Notes: generated by a model not told the origin, from the sequence alone. A stretch of DNA of 27,365 nt from an uncultured Solirubrobacterales bacterium (GCA_937973575.1 CALJKH010000009.1:1-27365); one strand, 5' to 3'. Counted from the first letter of the stretch, positions 1 to 8,378 are shown. Numbers and translations: made by a program.

Positions 1-1201
1 GCCACGATTCAAGTTCGAAAAGAGGCTCAAAGGCTCCGGAATCGCGGCGCAACAAAAGCTCAAGCGAGGCGTCGGCGGCCTCGTAGTGATATCCCTCGTG
101 TTCCTTCTCTTTGATGTGCTCAACGAGCCGAGTCGCGGCCTCGTCGTCGAGGGTGATTCCAAGCTTCTCAGCGCGGGCCTTGACGGTTCCCTTGCCTGAA
201 AGCTCCCCAACAAGAAGGTTTCGCTTGTTACCAACTGATGCTGGGTCGATGTGCTCAAAGGTGGTCGGATCTTCCATCACGCCGGCGACATGCATTCCGC
301 CCTTATGAGCGAAGGCGCTGCGACCAACCCACGCCTGATGAGGCTGTGGTGTTCGGTTGCAAATCTCGTCGACAAAGTGAGCTGCCTCAGTGAGGTTGGC
401 GATGTGGCCTTCAGGGAGGCAGCGATACCCAAGCTTCAACTCAAGGTTGGCGGCAACGGAGACCAAGTTGGCGTTTCCGCAGCGCTCGCCGATCCCATTC
501 ATCGTGCCTTGGACATGGACGGCGCCGGCCTCTACAGCAGCAAGTGAATTCGCAACTCCGCACTCAAGATCGTTGTGGCAGTGAATCCCAACCTTCGTCT
601 GCCCCGCAACAGCAGCCACGACATCAGCTACCGCCTCATGAACCTGACCGGGAAGTGAAGAACCGTTGGTGTCGCAGAGAACGATCACCTCAGCTCCTCC
701 AGCTACGGCAGCCGAGACGCACTCCAGCGCATAGTCCCGGTCATCACGCCAGCCATCGAAGAAATGCTCAGCGTCGTAAACAACCCGCTGCCCGCCAGAC
801 ACTAGGAACTTCAGCGAGTCCTCGATCATCGAGAGGTTCTCCTCACGGCTGACTTTGACGACCTTCTCAAGGTGCAGCGACCAAGTCTTGCCGACGATCG
901 TCGCAACGGGCGCGCCGCTATCGGCAACCGACCGCAGAGCTGGGTCGTCGCCTGGCTCAGTGTCTCGACGCCGTGTCATCCCGAAGGCAGCCACGGCTGA
1001 ATGAGAAAGTGGGTGCTCCCTGAGGAGGGCGAAGAGCTCCTCCTCCTTGGGATTCGACGAAGGAAAGCCAGCTTCAACGAAGGCCATTCCGAGGTCGTCT
1101 AGGCGCTGAGCAACCCGAAGCTTCTCCTCTGCGGAAAGGGAGAGCCCCTCCCCTTGCATCCCATCACGAAGAGTGGTGTCGTAGAGCTCTACGTGCTTCA
1201 C
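1..1201 (-). CDS. cimA: (R)-citramalate synthase, CimA (3' end off the window)
   Basis: Condenses pyruvate with acetyl-CoA to citramalate, which LeuCD and LeuB can convert to 2-oxobutyrate for isoleucine synthesis without threonine. My translation of the minus strand gives 400 open codons with no stop before the left edge. It begins V-K-H-V-E-L and has the HMGL-like barrel: YDTTLRDG at residues 7-14, the acidic EHFFDG stretch near 145-150 typical of the CimA branch rather than LeuA, the metal-binding HCHND at 207-211, and NGIGERCGNA near 235-244. The family is usually about 530 residues, so the C-terminal regulatory domain lies mostly outside. The start is GTG at 1201, overlapping the ilvE stop (GTGA). 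The first internal ATG lies after the conserved DTTLRDG motif, so it is too late. No good Shine-Dalgarno is visible; translation is probably coupled to ilvE. Homocitrate synthase or LeuA paralogues are the alternatives, but both are less likely. Confidence 0.93.
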   Translation of the reverse strand, partial: MKHVELYDTTLRDGMQGEGLSLSAEEKLRVAQRLDDLGMAFVEAGFPSSNPKEEELFALLREHPLSHSAVAAFGMTRRRDTEPGDDPALRSVADSGAPVATIVGKTWSLHLEKVVKVSREENLSMIEDSLKFLVSGGQRVVYDAEHFFDGWRDDRDYALECVSAAVAGGAEVIVLCDTNGSSLPGQVHEAVADVVAAVAGQTKVGIHCHNDLECGVANSLAAVEAGAVHVQGTMNGIGERCGNANLVSVAANLELKLGYRCLPEGHIANLTEAAHFVDEICNRTPQPHQAWVGRSAFAHKGGMHVAGVMEDPTTFEHIDPASVGNKRNLLVGELSGKGTVKARAEKLGITLDDEAATRLVEHIKEKEHEGYHYEAADASLELLLRRDSGAFEPLFELESW

Positions 1202-2148
1202 TCGGAGCCGGCGTCAATGCCAGCCGGCTTCGCGACCGGATCGAGCCAGTCGAGATGCCGCTCCCCGCGTCCGTGGACGGCGTCGTCATAAAGCCCTTGA
1301 AGCTCAAGTGTTACCGGACCTGGCTTACCCTCACCGATCGGCCTATCATCAATCTCGCGCACAGGAACGACCTCTGCGGCCGTGCCGGTAAGGAAAACCT
1401 CGTCTGCCAGGTAGAGCTCGGCACGCGCGATGTCACGGCTCTCAATTGTCCGGCCTGTATCCGCGGCAAGCTCGTGAATGGTTCTGCGACTGATCCCGTC
1501 CAAGACACTCGCCGTCTGGGGCGGCTCAATGATCCGACCATCGCGGACGATGAAGATGTTCTCTCCGGAGCCCTCGCTCACAACGCCGTCGTTGTCGAGC
1601 ATGATGGCCTCGTCATAACCAGCCTTAAGGCTTTCCACCTTCGCGAGGACGCTATTGAGGTACTGACCCGAAGCCTTGGCATGAGGGATAAGCGAAGCAC
1701 CGCTGAACCGCCTCCAAGATGAGATCTTCGCGCGGATTCCGTTGTTCTTCCCGTCGTCACCTAGGTACGAGCCCCATGGCCAGACTGCGATTACAACATC
1801 AACAGGAGCCTGAAGTGGGTTGAGGCCCATGACGCCATAACCGCGCGTAGCTAGCGGCCGGATGTAGCAGTGCGCCAACCCGTTCTTGGTGATCAGCTCA
1901 AGTGTGGCCTCCCGAAGCTCCTCGACTGAATACGGAATGTCCATGTGGAAAAGCTGCGCCGACTGGTGAAGGCGCTGAAGATGTTCACGGTGGCGGAACA
2001 CTGCCGTCCCGAGTTCGCCCTCATAAGCCCGGATTCCCTCGAAAACTCCAGTTCCGTAGTGAAGACCGTGCGTAAGGACATGCACCTTGGCCTCGTGCCA
2101 AGGAACAAAGTCACCGTTCATCCAAATGAATTCTGCTTCTTCCATCAT
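1198..2148 (-). CDS. ilvE: Branched-chain amino acid aminotransferase (class IV, PLP)
   Basis: Cytosolic PLP enzyme for the last step of leucine, isoleucine and valine synthesis, moving the amino group from glutamate to the 2-oxo acid. It has 316 residues, the usual length for class IV transaminases. Visible features are the N-terminal HYGTGVFEGIRAY block (30-42), the PLP lysine at K158 in HAKASGQYLNS, and the phosphate-binding EGSGENIF and LTGTAAEV segments. Two consecutive ATG codons start the gene (2148 and 2145). An AGGCGG just upstream is spaced slightly better for the second. The gene begins 6 nt after leuB stops, and its TGA overlaps the cimA GTG, so it sits inside the leu operon. D-amino acid transaminase is a related alternative, but the context argues for IlvE. 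Confidence 0.94.
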   Translation of the reverse strand: MMEEAEFIWMNGDFVPWHEAKVHVLTHGLHYGTGVFEGIRAYEGELGTAVFRHREHLQRLHQSAQLFHMDIPYSVEELREATLELITKNGLAHCYIRPLATRGYGVMGLNPLQAPVDVVIAVWPWGSYLGDDGKNNGIRAKISSWRRFSGASLIPHAKASGQYLNSVLAKVESLKAGYDEAIMLDNDGVVSEGSGENIFIVRDGRIIEPPQTASVLDGISRRTIHELAADTGRTIESRDIARAELYLADEVFLTGTAAEVVPVREIDDRPIGEGKPGPVTLELQGLYDDAVHGRGERHLDWLDPVAKPAGIDAGSE

Positions 2149-2154
2149 CGCCGC

Positions 2155-3189
2155 CTAGTTGATGTTGTCCAGAATGGCCTTTGTAACCTCAGCAGTTGAA
2201 GCGTTGCCCCCAAGATCTGCCGTGCGGAGGCCCGAGTCAAGCACTGAATCGACTGCAGATTCTACTGCCGCAGCCTCATCTGGCATTTCAAGACCGTGGC
2301 GTAGCATCATCGCGGCTGAGAGCAGCATCGCAAGCGGATTCGCGATCCCTTGGCCAGCGATGTCAGGCGCCGAGCCGTGGACCGGCTCAAAGAGACCAGG
2401 CTTACCGTCATCACCAAGTGATGCGCTTGGAAGAAGGCCGATTGAGCCGGTCAGCATTGCTGCCTCGTCGCTGAGGATGTCGCCAAACAGGTTCTCGGAA
2501 AGAATCACGTCAAAGTCCGATGGTCTGGAGACAAGCTGCATTGCAGCGTTATCCACCAGAAGGTGGTCAAGGGCGACATCCGGGAACTCGGCGGCGTGAA
2601 CGTTCGTAACGGTCTCGCGCCAGAGGCGTGAAGTCTCCAACACGTTTGCCTTGTCAACGCTCGTTACTCCGGTCCGAGCTGCCTTGAAGGCCACCCGGGC
2701 GATCCGCTCAACCTCTGGTACTGAGTATTCGCAGGTGTCGAAGGCAAAGTCGCCCTCGCGTCCACGCTTTCCAAAGTAGATACCACCAGTTAGCTCGCGA
2801 ACGACGAGAAGGTCAGTCCCAGCGATTACCTCGGGCTTGAGAGCACTCGCCTCTGCGAGAGCCGGAACTGGCTTAACGGGACGAAGGTTTGCGTAAAGCC
2901 CCATCCCCTCGCGCAGCCCGAGAAGCCCTTGCTCTGGGCGAGGCTGGTTGGGGTCAGTTGTGTCCCACTTAGGACCGCCAACCGCAGCAAGCAGAACAGC
3001 GTCAGATGCATTACACGCTGCGAGAACCTCATCGGTAAGCGCAACTCCATGCTCGTCAATTGAGCAGCCACCCATCAGCTGTTCCTCGAAGCTAAAGGTC
3101 CCGAGTTCGTTCAGAACCTCAATTGTTGAGGCGGTGATCTCAGGCCCGATGCCATCACCGGGAAGAAGTACGACCTGTTTGGCGCTCAA
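2155..3189 (-). CDS. leuB: 3-isopropylmalate dehydrogenase
   Basis: NAD-dependent oxidative decarboxylation of 3-isopropylmalate, third step of leucine synthesis; in this operon it probably also acts on 3-methylmalate from the citramalate route. The 344 residues show the family pattern: LLPGDGIGPEI at 8-18, the substrate arginines in LREGMGLYANLRPVK (about 92-106), LLVVRELTGGIYFG, the catalytic lysine in SVDKANVL, and the metal-binding aspartates in SENLFGDILSDEAAM. The start codon is TTG at 3189, overlapping the leuD stop as TTGA. It must lie here because the nucleotide motif follows a few residues later and no ATG precedes it. Translation is probably coupled to leuD. Confidence 0.96.
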   Translation of the reverse strand: MSAKQVVLLPGDGIGPEITASTIEVLNELGTFSFEEQLMGGCSIDEHGVALTDEVLAACNASDAVLLAAVGGPKWDTTDPNQPRPEQGLLGLREGMGLYANLRPVKPVPALAEASALKPEVIAGTDLLVVRELTGGIYFGKRGREGDFAFDTCEYSVPEVERIARVAFKAARTGVTSVDKANVLETSRLWRETVTNVHAAEFPDVALDHLLVDNAAMQLVSRPSDFDVILSENLFGDILSDEAAMLTGSIGLLPSASLGDDGKPGLFEPVHGSAPDIAGQGIANPLAMLLSAAMMLRHGLEMPDEAAAVESAVDSVLDSGLRTADLGGNASTAEVTKAILDNIN

Positions 3190-3746
3190 AGCTGCGTTGT
3201 GGGCACGAGCTTCGTCTCGCGCTCCTGTTCGTACTTTGCGATGGCATCAACATCGGAGAGAGTCACTCCGATGTCGTCCAACCCTCCAAGAAGCCGAGAA
3301 CGAATCTCTTGGTCGATGTCGAACGACTCGACCCGATCCCCGAAGCGCACCTCCTGCCTCTCAAGATCAATCTCAGCCTCGGTCTCGAGCATCAACGCAC
3401 TGACTGCCTCCTCCGACAGCACGACCGGCAGCAGACCGATCTTCGTGCAGTTTGAGTAGAAGATGTCAGCAAAGCTCGAAGCGACAACTGCCCTGAAGCC
3501 GTAATCCTCGAGGCCCCAAGGAGCATGCTCACGCGATGAGCCACAACCGAAGTTGCGCCCAGTAACGAGAATCGGATTGACCGGAAGATTCCAGCCTTCC
3601 TCCTTTGCCCAGTCGTAGAAAAGGAACTCACCAAAGCCGGTGCGCTCAATCCTCTTGAGGAACTGCTTGGGCATGATCTGATCGGTATCGACGTCGTTGC
3701 GGTCGAGAACCGAGATACCACCCTGGATTACGTTGATTGCTTCCAT
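3186..3746 (-). CDS. leuD: 3-isopropylmalate dehydratase, small subunit
   Basis: Swivelling-domain subunit of isopropylmalate isomerase. It pairs with LeuC to interconvert 2- and 3-isopropylmalate and can also serve citramalate isomerisation. The protein is 186 residues, typical length. It has DRNDVDTDQIMPKQFLKR near the N-terminus and the GRNFGCGSSREHAPWGL active-site segment near the middle. I place the start at ATG 3746, sharing one base with the leuC stop (TGATG), because the GGGAGG motif ending 4 nt before it is correctly spaced. A GTG one codon earlier (3749) would leave almost no spacer. The stop at 3186-3188 overlaps the leuB TTG start. Confidence 0.95.
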   Translation of the reverse strand: MEAINVIQGGISVLDRNDVDTDQIMPKQFLKRIERTGFGEFLFYDWAKEEGWNLPVNPILVTGRNFGCGSSREHAPWGLEDYGFRAVVASSFADIFYSNCTKIGLLPVVLSEEAVSALMLETEAEIDLERQEVRFGDRVESFDIDQEIRSRLLGGLDDIGVTLSDVDAIAKYEQERETKLVPTTQL

Positions 3747-5122
3747 CACGCCTCCCAGTTTCGGATGTCTACGAAGTGTCCTTCGATGGCTGCTGCTGCT
3801 GCCATCTGTGGTGAAACTAGGTGGGTGCGCCCACCACGGCCTTGACGGCCCTCGAAGTTGCGGTTAGAGGTTGACGCGCAACGCTCGCCCGGATCAAGAG
3901 TGTCTGGGTTCATTCCGAGACACATTGAGCAGCCAGCTCCGCGCCAATCAAAGCCAGCCTCGATGAAGATCTTGTCAAGACCCTCTGCCTCGGCCTCAGC
4001 CTTCACGAGGTTTGAGCCCGGAACGACCATGGCGTTGACAGTCGGAGCAACCTTGCGGCCCTTAACCACTTCGGCTGCCGCCCGAAGGTCACCGATCCGG
4101 GAATTGGTGCAGGAACCAATGAATACCCGGTCGAGTGCGATCTCTTCGATCGGCGTACCGGCCTCAAGCCCCATGTACTCCAATGCGCGCTCATCTCCTT
4201 CGCTCGCTGGAGTTGGAACTGGATCGGTTACAGAGGCAACCATGCTTGGGGTTGTTCCCCAAGTCACCTGTGGCGAAATGGCGGACACGTCAACAGTTAT
4301 TTCCTTGTCGAAGCTCGCACCCTCATCGGTGTGGAGCGTCTTCCAATCGGCAATCGATGCCTCAAGATCAGCCGGGTTACCGGGGCGGGATTCCTTGAAC
4401 CACGCGAACGTTGTCTCGTCCGGGGCGATCATCCCTGCGCGCCCCCCACCCTCAATCGTCATGTTGCAGATAGTCATCCGACCTTCCATCGAGAGCTCTT
4501 CGATTGCCGGACCAGCGAACTCAACGACATAACCGGTTGCTCCATCAACACCCATCTGGCCGATAGTCGCGAGGATCATGTCCTTGGCTGTCACGCCAAA
4601 GCCACGCTCACCGACGTAGTTGACGCGCATGCTCTTGGGCTTTGCCTGTGTGAGGGTCTGGGAGGCGAGAACATGCTCAACCTCGCTGGTACCGATGCCA
4701 AAGGCAAGAGCTCCAAACGCACCATGGGTAGCCGTGTGGCTATCACCGCAGACGATTGTCATTCCCGGCTGTGTGACTCCAAGCTCAGGACCGATCACGT
4801 GGACGATGCCTTGCCGCTCAGAGCCGATTGAGAAAACCGGCACGCCGAACTCAGCGCAGTTCGACTCAAGCGCCTCTACCTGCTGGCGCGAGAGTGTGTC
4901 CTTGATCATCGCCAGCGTCGTGGCTCCATCAGTAGGAACATTGTGATCGGCAGTAGCAAGGGTCCGATCTGGCCGGCGAACCGTGCGGCCTGCCAAACGG
5001 AGCCCCTCGAAGGCCTGCGGGCTGGTTACTTCGTGAACGAGGTGAAGGTCGATCCAGATCAGGCCTGGCGATACCTCATGACGCTCCCAAATCTTGTCGA
5101 ACAGTGACTTAGCGCTGCTCAT
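3746..5122 (-). CDS. leuC: 3-isopropylmalate dehydratase, large subunit
   Basis: Aconitase-family catalytic subunit of isopropylmalate isomerase, holding a 4Fe-4S cluster. It has 458 residues, close to bacterial LeuC. The three cluster cysteines are visible: C338 in GSCTNSR, and C398 and C401 in GAGCSMCLGMNPD. Other signatures are IDLHLVHEVTSPQAFEGLR (24-42), VCGDSHTATHGAFGALAFG (124-142) and SNRNFEGRQGRGGRTHLVSP near the end. It starts with ATG overlapping the leuA stop (ATGA) and ends one base into leuD, so LeuC and LeuD are translated side by side, as the heterodimer needs. Confidence 0.97.
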   Translation of the reverse strand: MSSAKSLFDKIWERHEVSPGLIWIDLHLVHEVTSPQAFEGLRLAGRTVRRPDRTLATADHNVPTDGATTLAMIKDTLSRQQVEALESNCAEFGVPVFSIGSERQGIVHVIGPELGVTQPGMTIVCGDSHTATHGAFGALAFGIGTSEVEHVLASQTLTQAKPKSMRVNYVGERGFGVTAKDMILATIGQMGVDGATGYVVEFAGPAIEELSMEGRMTICNMTIEGGGRAGMIAPDETTFAWFKESRPGNPADLEASIADWKTLHTDEGASFDKEITVDVSAISPQVTWGTTPSMVASVTDPVPTPASEGDERALEYMGLEAGTPIEEIALDRVFIGSCTNSRIGDLRAAAEVVKGRKVAPTVNAMVVPGSNLVKAEAEAEGLDKIFIEAGFDWRGAGCSMCLGMNPDTLDPGERCASTSNRNFEGRQGRGGRTHLVSPQMAAAAAIEGHFVDIRNWEA

Positions 5123-6675
5123 GGTGCTCCCTTCACTTCAGCGGTTACGGGTGAATTCAACCTGCGAACTGCGTTGCTCAACGCGCGCACATAGGCCTTG
5201 GCAGCCGCCTCGACAACATCTGTCGAAACAGCCTGCCCTGCGCCGGTGGCGCCGTCCAACTCAATCACAACTGAGGTCTCCCCGAGAGCGTCCTCACCAG
5301 CGGTGACTGCGTCAACACGGAACTCTCGCAGAGCTGGTGCGTAGCCCGATGCATTAGAGATGGCTTGGAACAGCGAGTCAAAGGTGCCGTCGCCAGCGCC
5401 TTCAGAAGTCACGGATGAACCGTCCGGAAGGCGAACAGTGGCCTTCGCTGACGGATGCCCCACGCTTGAACTCACAACATCAAAGGCCTCAAGAACAAAG
5501 CCTGATTCGTCGTGGCGAATCTCATCTGTAACAAGAGCCTCAAGGTCCATTGCGGTCACTTGCTTCTTGCGATCCGCGATCTCCTTGAAGCGCTTGAACG
5601 CCTGATTCAGCGCCTGACCCTCAACCTTGTAGCCAAGTTGCTCAAGTGCATCAGCCAGCGCGTGTCGGCCCGAGTGCTTGCCGAGCACGAGGGAGTTCGC
5701 ATCCAAACCGATTGTCCTGGCGTCCATGATCTCGTAGGTCGTGCGCTCCTTGAGGACGCCGTCCTGGTGAATGCCTGACTCATGAGCAAAAGCGTTCCGA
5801 CCAACGACAGCCTTGTTTGGCTGAACCGCGTAGCCGGTCAGGCGACTCACAAGGCGGCTCGTTCGGGCGATCTCCTCCGTGTTACAGGTCGTGAACAGAC
5901 CTCCGTAGGCGTCCCCGCGTGTGCGGAGCAGCATCACGATCTCCTCCAAAGCGGCGTTCCCGGCGCGCTCCCCGAGACCGTTGATTGCACACTCGATCTG
6001 CCGGGCGCCGGCGACAGCTCCAGCCACTGAGTTGGCGACTGCCAGCCCGAGGTCGTTGTGGCAATGGACTGAAACGACACAGTCCTTCAGAGCTGGGATC
6101 AATTCATAGAGCCGGCCAATGTAAGCCTCATATTCAGCGGGGACTGTGTAGCCAACCGTGTCCGGGATATTGATTGTGGTCGCACCCTCCTCGATGGCAG
6201 CTGCGCAAACCTCCGCCGTGAACTCGATGTCAGCGCGGGTAGCGTCCATCGGCGAGAACTCAACGTCCTCGCAGAGACTCCGGGCGTGGGCAACTGCAGC
6301 ACGGGCTTGACCAATCACATCCTCGCGAGTCGACTGAAGCTGGTGCTTGATGTGGATGTCGGAGGTCGAAATGAAGGTGTGGATCCGTGGTCGCTCGGAC
6401 TGGCGAACCGAATCCCACGCGGCCTCAACATCAGCGCTATGCGCGCGAGCAAGAGCCGCGATGATCGGACCTTGCACCTGCTCCGCGATTACACGTACAG
6501 CCTCTGCATCGCCTGGGCTCGTAATCGGGAAGCCGGCCTCGATCACGTCAACCCCCAGGCGGGCGAGTTGCTGCGCGATTTCAAGCTTCTCAGCAGTGTT
6601 GAGAGCGATGCCCGGTGACTGCTCCCCGTCTCGGAGAGTTGTGTCGAAGATGATTACTCTGTTTGAATCCTGCAT
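5119..6675 (-). CDS. leuA: 2-isopropylmalate synthase
   Basis: Condenses acetyl-CoA with 2-oxoisovalerate, the committed step of leucine synthesis, normally feedback-inhibited by leucine. It has 518 residues, the short (LeuA1-like) bacterial form. FDTTLRDGEQSPGIAL opens the TIM barrel at about 10-25, the metal-binding HCHNDLGLAVANS lies near 205-217, and NGLGERAGNAALEE follows. The last 130 residues form the LeuA allosteric/dimer domain, ending in a G-A-rich segment. It starts at ATG 6675 with AAAGGA 7 nt upstream. It is first in the six-gene operon leuA-C-D-B-ilvE-cimA and lies 67 nt downstream of a leader peptide rich in Leu/Ile/Val codons, so its transcription or translation is probably controlled by branched-chain aminoacyl-tRNA supply. 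Confidence 0.97.
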   Translation of the reverse strand: MQDSNRVIIFDTTLRDGEQSPGIALNTAEKLEIAQQLARLGVDVIEAGFPITSPGDAEAVRVIAEQVQGPIIAALARAHSADVEAAWDSVRQSERPRIHTFISTSDIHIKHQLQSTREDVIGQARAAVAHARSLCEDVEFSPMDATRADIEFTAEVCAAAIEEGATTINIPDTVGYTVPAEYEAYIGRLYELIPALKDCVVSVHCHNDLGLAVANSVAGAVAGARQIECAINGLGERAGNAALEEIVMLLRTRGDAYGGLFTTCNTEEIARTSRLVSRLTGYAVQPNKAVVGRNAFAHESGIHQDGVLKERTTYEIMDARTIGLDANSLVLGKHSGRHALADALEQLGYKVEGQALNQAFKRFKEIADRKKQVTAMDLEALVTDEIRHDESGFVLEAFDVVSSSVGHPSAKATVRLPDGSSVTSEGAGDGTFDSLFQAISNASGYAPALREFRVDAVTAGEDALGETSVVIELDGATGAGQAVSTDVVEAAAKAYVRALSNAVRRLNSPVTAEVKGAP

Positions 6676-6717
6676 TTGGCGTTCCTTTCGCTTTCGTTCT
6701 ATTCCTTCCCTGCGTGT

Positions 6718-6737
6718 GGCGGCAGTCAGCGGCCGCC
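6718..6737 (-). promoter_or_regulatory. Candidate leu attenuator hairpin
   Basis: On the minus strand a GGCGGC arm and a GCCGCC arm are separated by 8 nt, just downstream of the leader peptide stop. No U-run follows, so it would be a U-poor terminator or simply an RNA switch element. The 3' arm could instead pair with GCGGC at 6749-6753, inside codons 15-16 of the leader peptide, giving two mutually exclusive structures. Both pairings are visible by eye; the regulatory role is inferred. Confidence 0.45.
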
Positions 6738-6742
6738 TCGCG

Positions 6743-6796
6743 TCATACGCCGCGTAGCGGGAGGATTAGAAGAATGGATCGAGCGAAGTTCGCCAT
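6743..6796 (-). CDS. leuL: leu operon leader peptide (17 aa), putative attenuator
   Basis: A small open frame upstream of leuA encodes MANFARSILLILPLRGV. Codons 8-14 read ATT CTT CTA ATC CTC CCG CTA. Of 17 residues, four are Leu, two Ile and one Val, with two CTA leucine codons. Leader peptides of amino acid attenuators carry runs of codons for the product amino acids, and this operon makes all three, so the match in content and position is strong. The ATG lies 10 nt after a TAATCT -10 hexamer and 4 nt after GGAAGG, so translation would begin almost at the mRNA 5' end. The stop is 67 nt before leuA, and a GC hairpin (6718-6737) lies between. The leader is too short for routine gene callers. 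It could be a chance frame, but the codon content makes that unlikely. Confidence 0.72.
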   Translation of the reverse strand: MANFARSILLILPLRGV

Positions 6797-6806
6797 CTGA
6801 CCTTCC

Positions 6807-6812
6807 AGATTA
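6807..6812 (-). promoter_or_regulatory. Putative -10 element of the leuA operon leader
   Basis: TAATCT on the minus strand fits the actinobacterial TAnnnT -10 pattern. A start site about 7 nt on, near 6800, would begin the transcript just before the leader peptide ATG and give a leader of about 120 nt ahead of leuA. A -35 box is not convincing: the region 17-18 nt upstream reads CTGTCCG. Confidence 0.45.
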
Positions 6813-6825
6813 GCAGCGAGACTCA

Positions 6826-6845
6826 GTCCCGGACAGAGCCGGGAC
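6826..6845 (-). terminator. Hairpin after the APC permease gene
   Basis: A perfect 7-bp inverted repeat (gtcccgg / ccgggac) with a 6-nt loop begins 12 nt after the permease stop codon. No T-run follows on the minus strand, so if it terminates transcription it is the U-poor type. It also separates the permease transcript from the leuA promoter. Confidence 0.45.
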
Positions 6846-6857
6846 CGATCAGGCGGG

Positions 6858-8378
6858 CTAGGCGGGCGCCGGCTCCTCAAGGACGGCCGGATCAGCGACC
6901 TCGGCCTTGTTATCCCTAAAGAAGCCGCGGTGCGCGATGTTGGCGTAAATCATGCCCACGACTCCTAGGAGAAGAGCGCCAACCCCGATGACGAGCGGCA
7001 AGCCGATTCCCCAAACAGATGAATTGACATTGGCCGGGTCTGAGTAGTAGATGAACGCCTTGACGAAAACCCCGAACAGTGCGATCGCTCCAACGAGCGG
7101 CAGAACTCCGACCAGGAAGAAATTCTTAACTGACTTGAAGAGCTCCCTGCGGAAGTAGACAACGCATGCGAGGCCGGTGAACCCGTAGTAGAAGGTGACG
7201 AGGAACCCGCAAGCAGTCAAGGAGTCGCCGAGGACGTTCGTGGACCAGAGGTTCACTGCAACGAACCAGACCACCGAAGCGATACCGAAGATGATCGTTG
7301 AGTGCCCGGGCGTCTGAGTCTTGTGGTTGATCTCTCCAAAATAATCCGGAATTGCCTTCTTGCGGGCCATTGACATTGCAGTGCGGGCCGCCGGCAGAAT
7401 CGTCGTTTGGGTGGCAGCCGCCGAGGACGAAAGCACGGCAATAATCAGCAGCTTGTCGAACCCACCGCCAAGCACGCTCGTGCCAAGCCCGCCGTTGAAG
7501 ATGTCGTCCTTATGGTCGATCAGGAACTTCTCGCCGGCGTAAGCCTGAGCAGCTGCAGTAACCACCACATAGATCAGCAGCAGAAGAATTGTTGAGAGAA
7601 CCGCAGCCTTGCCCGGCGCATTGGCACCGTCAACCGTCTCCTCGTTGACGGAAACGCCTGAGTCCCAACCCCAGTAGAGAAAGACGCCGAGCAGAATTCC
7701 GTCCAACATCGCTGACGGGCTGGAAACAGCAAACGGGTTAAACCAGTTGGCTGAAATGTGAAGAGATCCAGCTGGACTGTCGGAGTAGACCTTGATGAAG
7801 GCCACGACTGCGAACGCGGCAAGGGTGAGGATCTCGGCTAGGAGAAGGCCCTGCTGAGTGCGTGCCGAAAGTTCGATGCCGATGTAACAGATGACGGACA
7901 TCAGAACGATCCAAACGACACCGATGACTGTCACCCAAAAGGTGGCGGCGTCAAGCCCCAGAATCGTGCCCGTGGGAGCAATGTCGAATAGTGAGAGCGA
8001 ATAGGAGCCAGCAATGCTCGACTGGGTGGCCATGACGACGAGATCGGCAACCAAGAGGGCCCAACCTGCAATCCAACCCATCTGCGGTCCCATTGCCTTG
8101 GTGACCCACGAGAAGGTTGTGCCGGCGTCAGTGTCCGCCTTGTTCAGCCACCGGTAGGCGAAGGCGATGAAAAGCATCGGGACGAAGCTAACGAGCATGA
8201 TTGCGGGCGCTTGAAGGCCGACTCCCTTGATCGCGACGATGAAGCCAACTGTGGTGGCGAGACTGAACCCGGGTGCAGTCGATGCGACGCCAATGACCAA
8301 GTTTGAGATGAACGTGATCGCATTGCTCTTGAGGTGGGGCTGCTCCCCGGCCTTCGGTGCTGCTGTTGCTGCTTCCAT
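6858..8378 (-). CDS. APC-family amino acid/polyamine permease
   Basis: An integral inner-membrane protein of about 506 residues from the chosen start, with roughly 12 hydrophobic segments and the amino acid-polyamine-organocation (LeuT-like) fold. The first helix region carries ISNLVIGVASTAPGFSLA, matching the substrate-binding GxxxxAPG-type break of TM1. GWDSGVSVNEETVDGANAPGKAA near the middle matches the conserved segment after TM6. Substrate cannot be read from sequence; cationic or neutral amino acids or polyamines are all possible. I choose ATG 8378 because GGGAGGGG lies 8 nt upstream; an in-frame GTG at 8405 would add nine residues but lacks such a site. It follows an FAD amine/amino acid oxidoreductase gene by 65 nt, has its own predicted promoter, and is followed by a hairpin. 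Confidence 0.88.
   Translation of the reverse strand: MEAATAAPKAGEQPHLKSNAITFISNLVIGVASTAPGFSLATTVGFIVAIKGVGLQAPAIMLVSFVPMLFIAFAYRWLNKADTDAGTTFSWVTKAMGPQMGWIAGWALLVADLVVMATQSSIAGSYSLSLFDIAPTGTILGLDAATFWVTVIGVVWIVLMSVICYIGIELSARTQQGLLLAEILTLAAFAVVAFIKVYSDSPAGSLHISANWFNPFAVSSPSAMLDGILLGVFLYWGWDSGVSVNEETVDGANAPGKAAVLSTILLLLIYVVVTAAAQAYAGEKFLIDHKDDIFNGGLGTSVLGGGFDKLLIIAVLSSSAAATQTTILPAARTAMSMARKKAIPDYFGEINHKTQTPGHSTIIFGIASVVWFVAVNLWSTNVLGDSLTACGFLVTFYYGFTGLACVVYFRRELFKSVKNFFLVGVLPLVGAIALFGVFVKAFIYYSDPANVNSSVWGIGLPLVIGVGALLLGVVGMIYANIAHRGFFRDNKAEVADPAVLEEPAPA

Noticed and set aside
6726..6746. Six-codon frame MTRGGR directly after the leu leader peptide (overlap ATGA)
   Set aside because: Very short, with no branched-chain codons and no ribosome site; it is probably a chance frame next to the real leader peptide.
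6746..6756. 11-bp palindrome tacgc-c-gcgta upstream of leuA, possible operator
   Set aside because: It lies within the last codons of the leader peptide, where GCGGC is better explained as a switch arm; operator function has no separate support.
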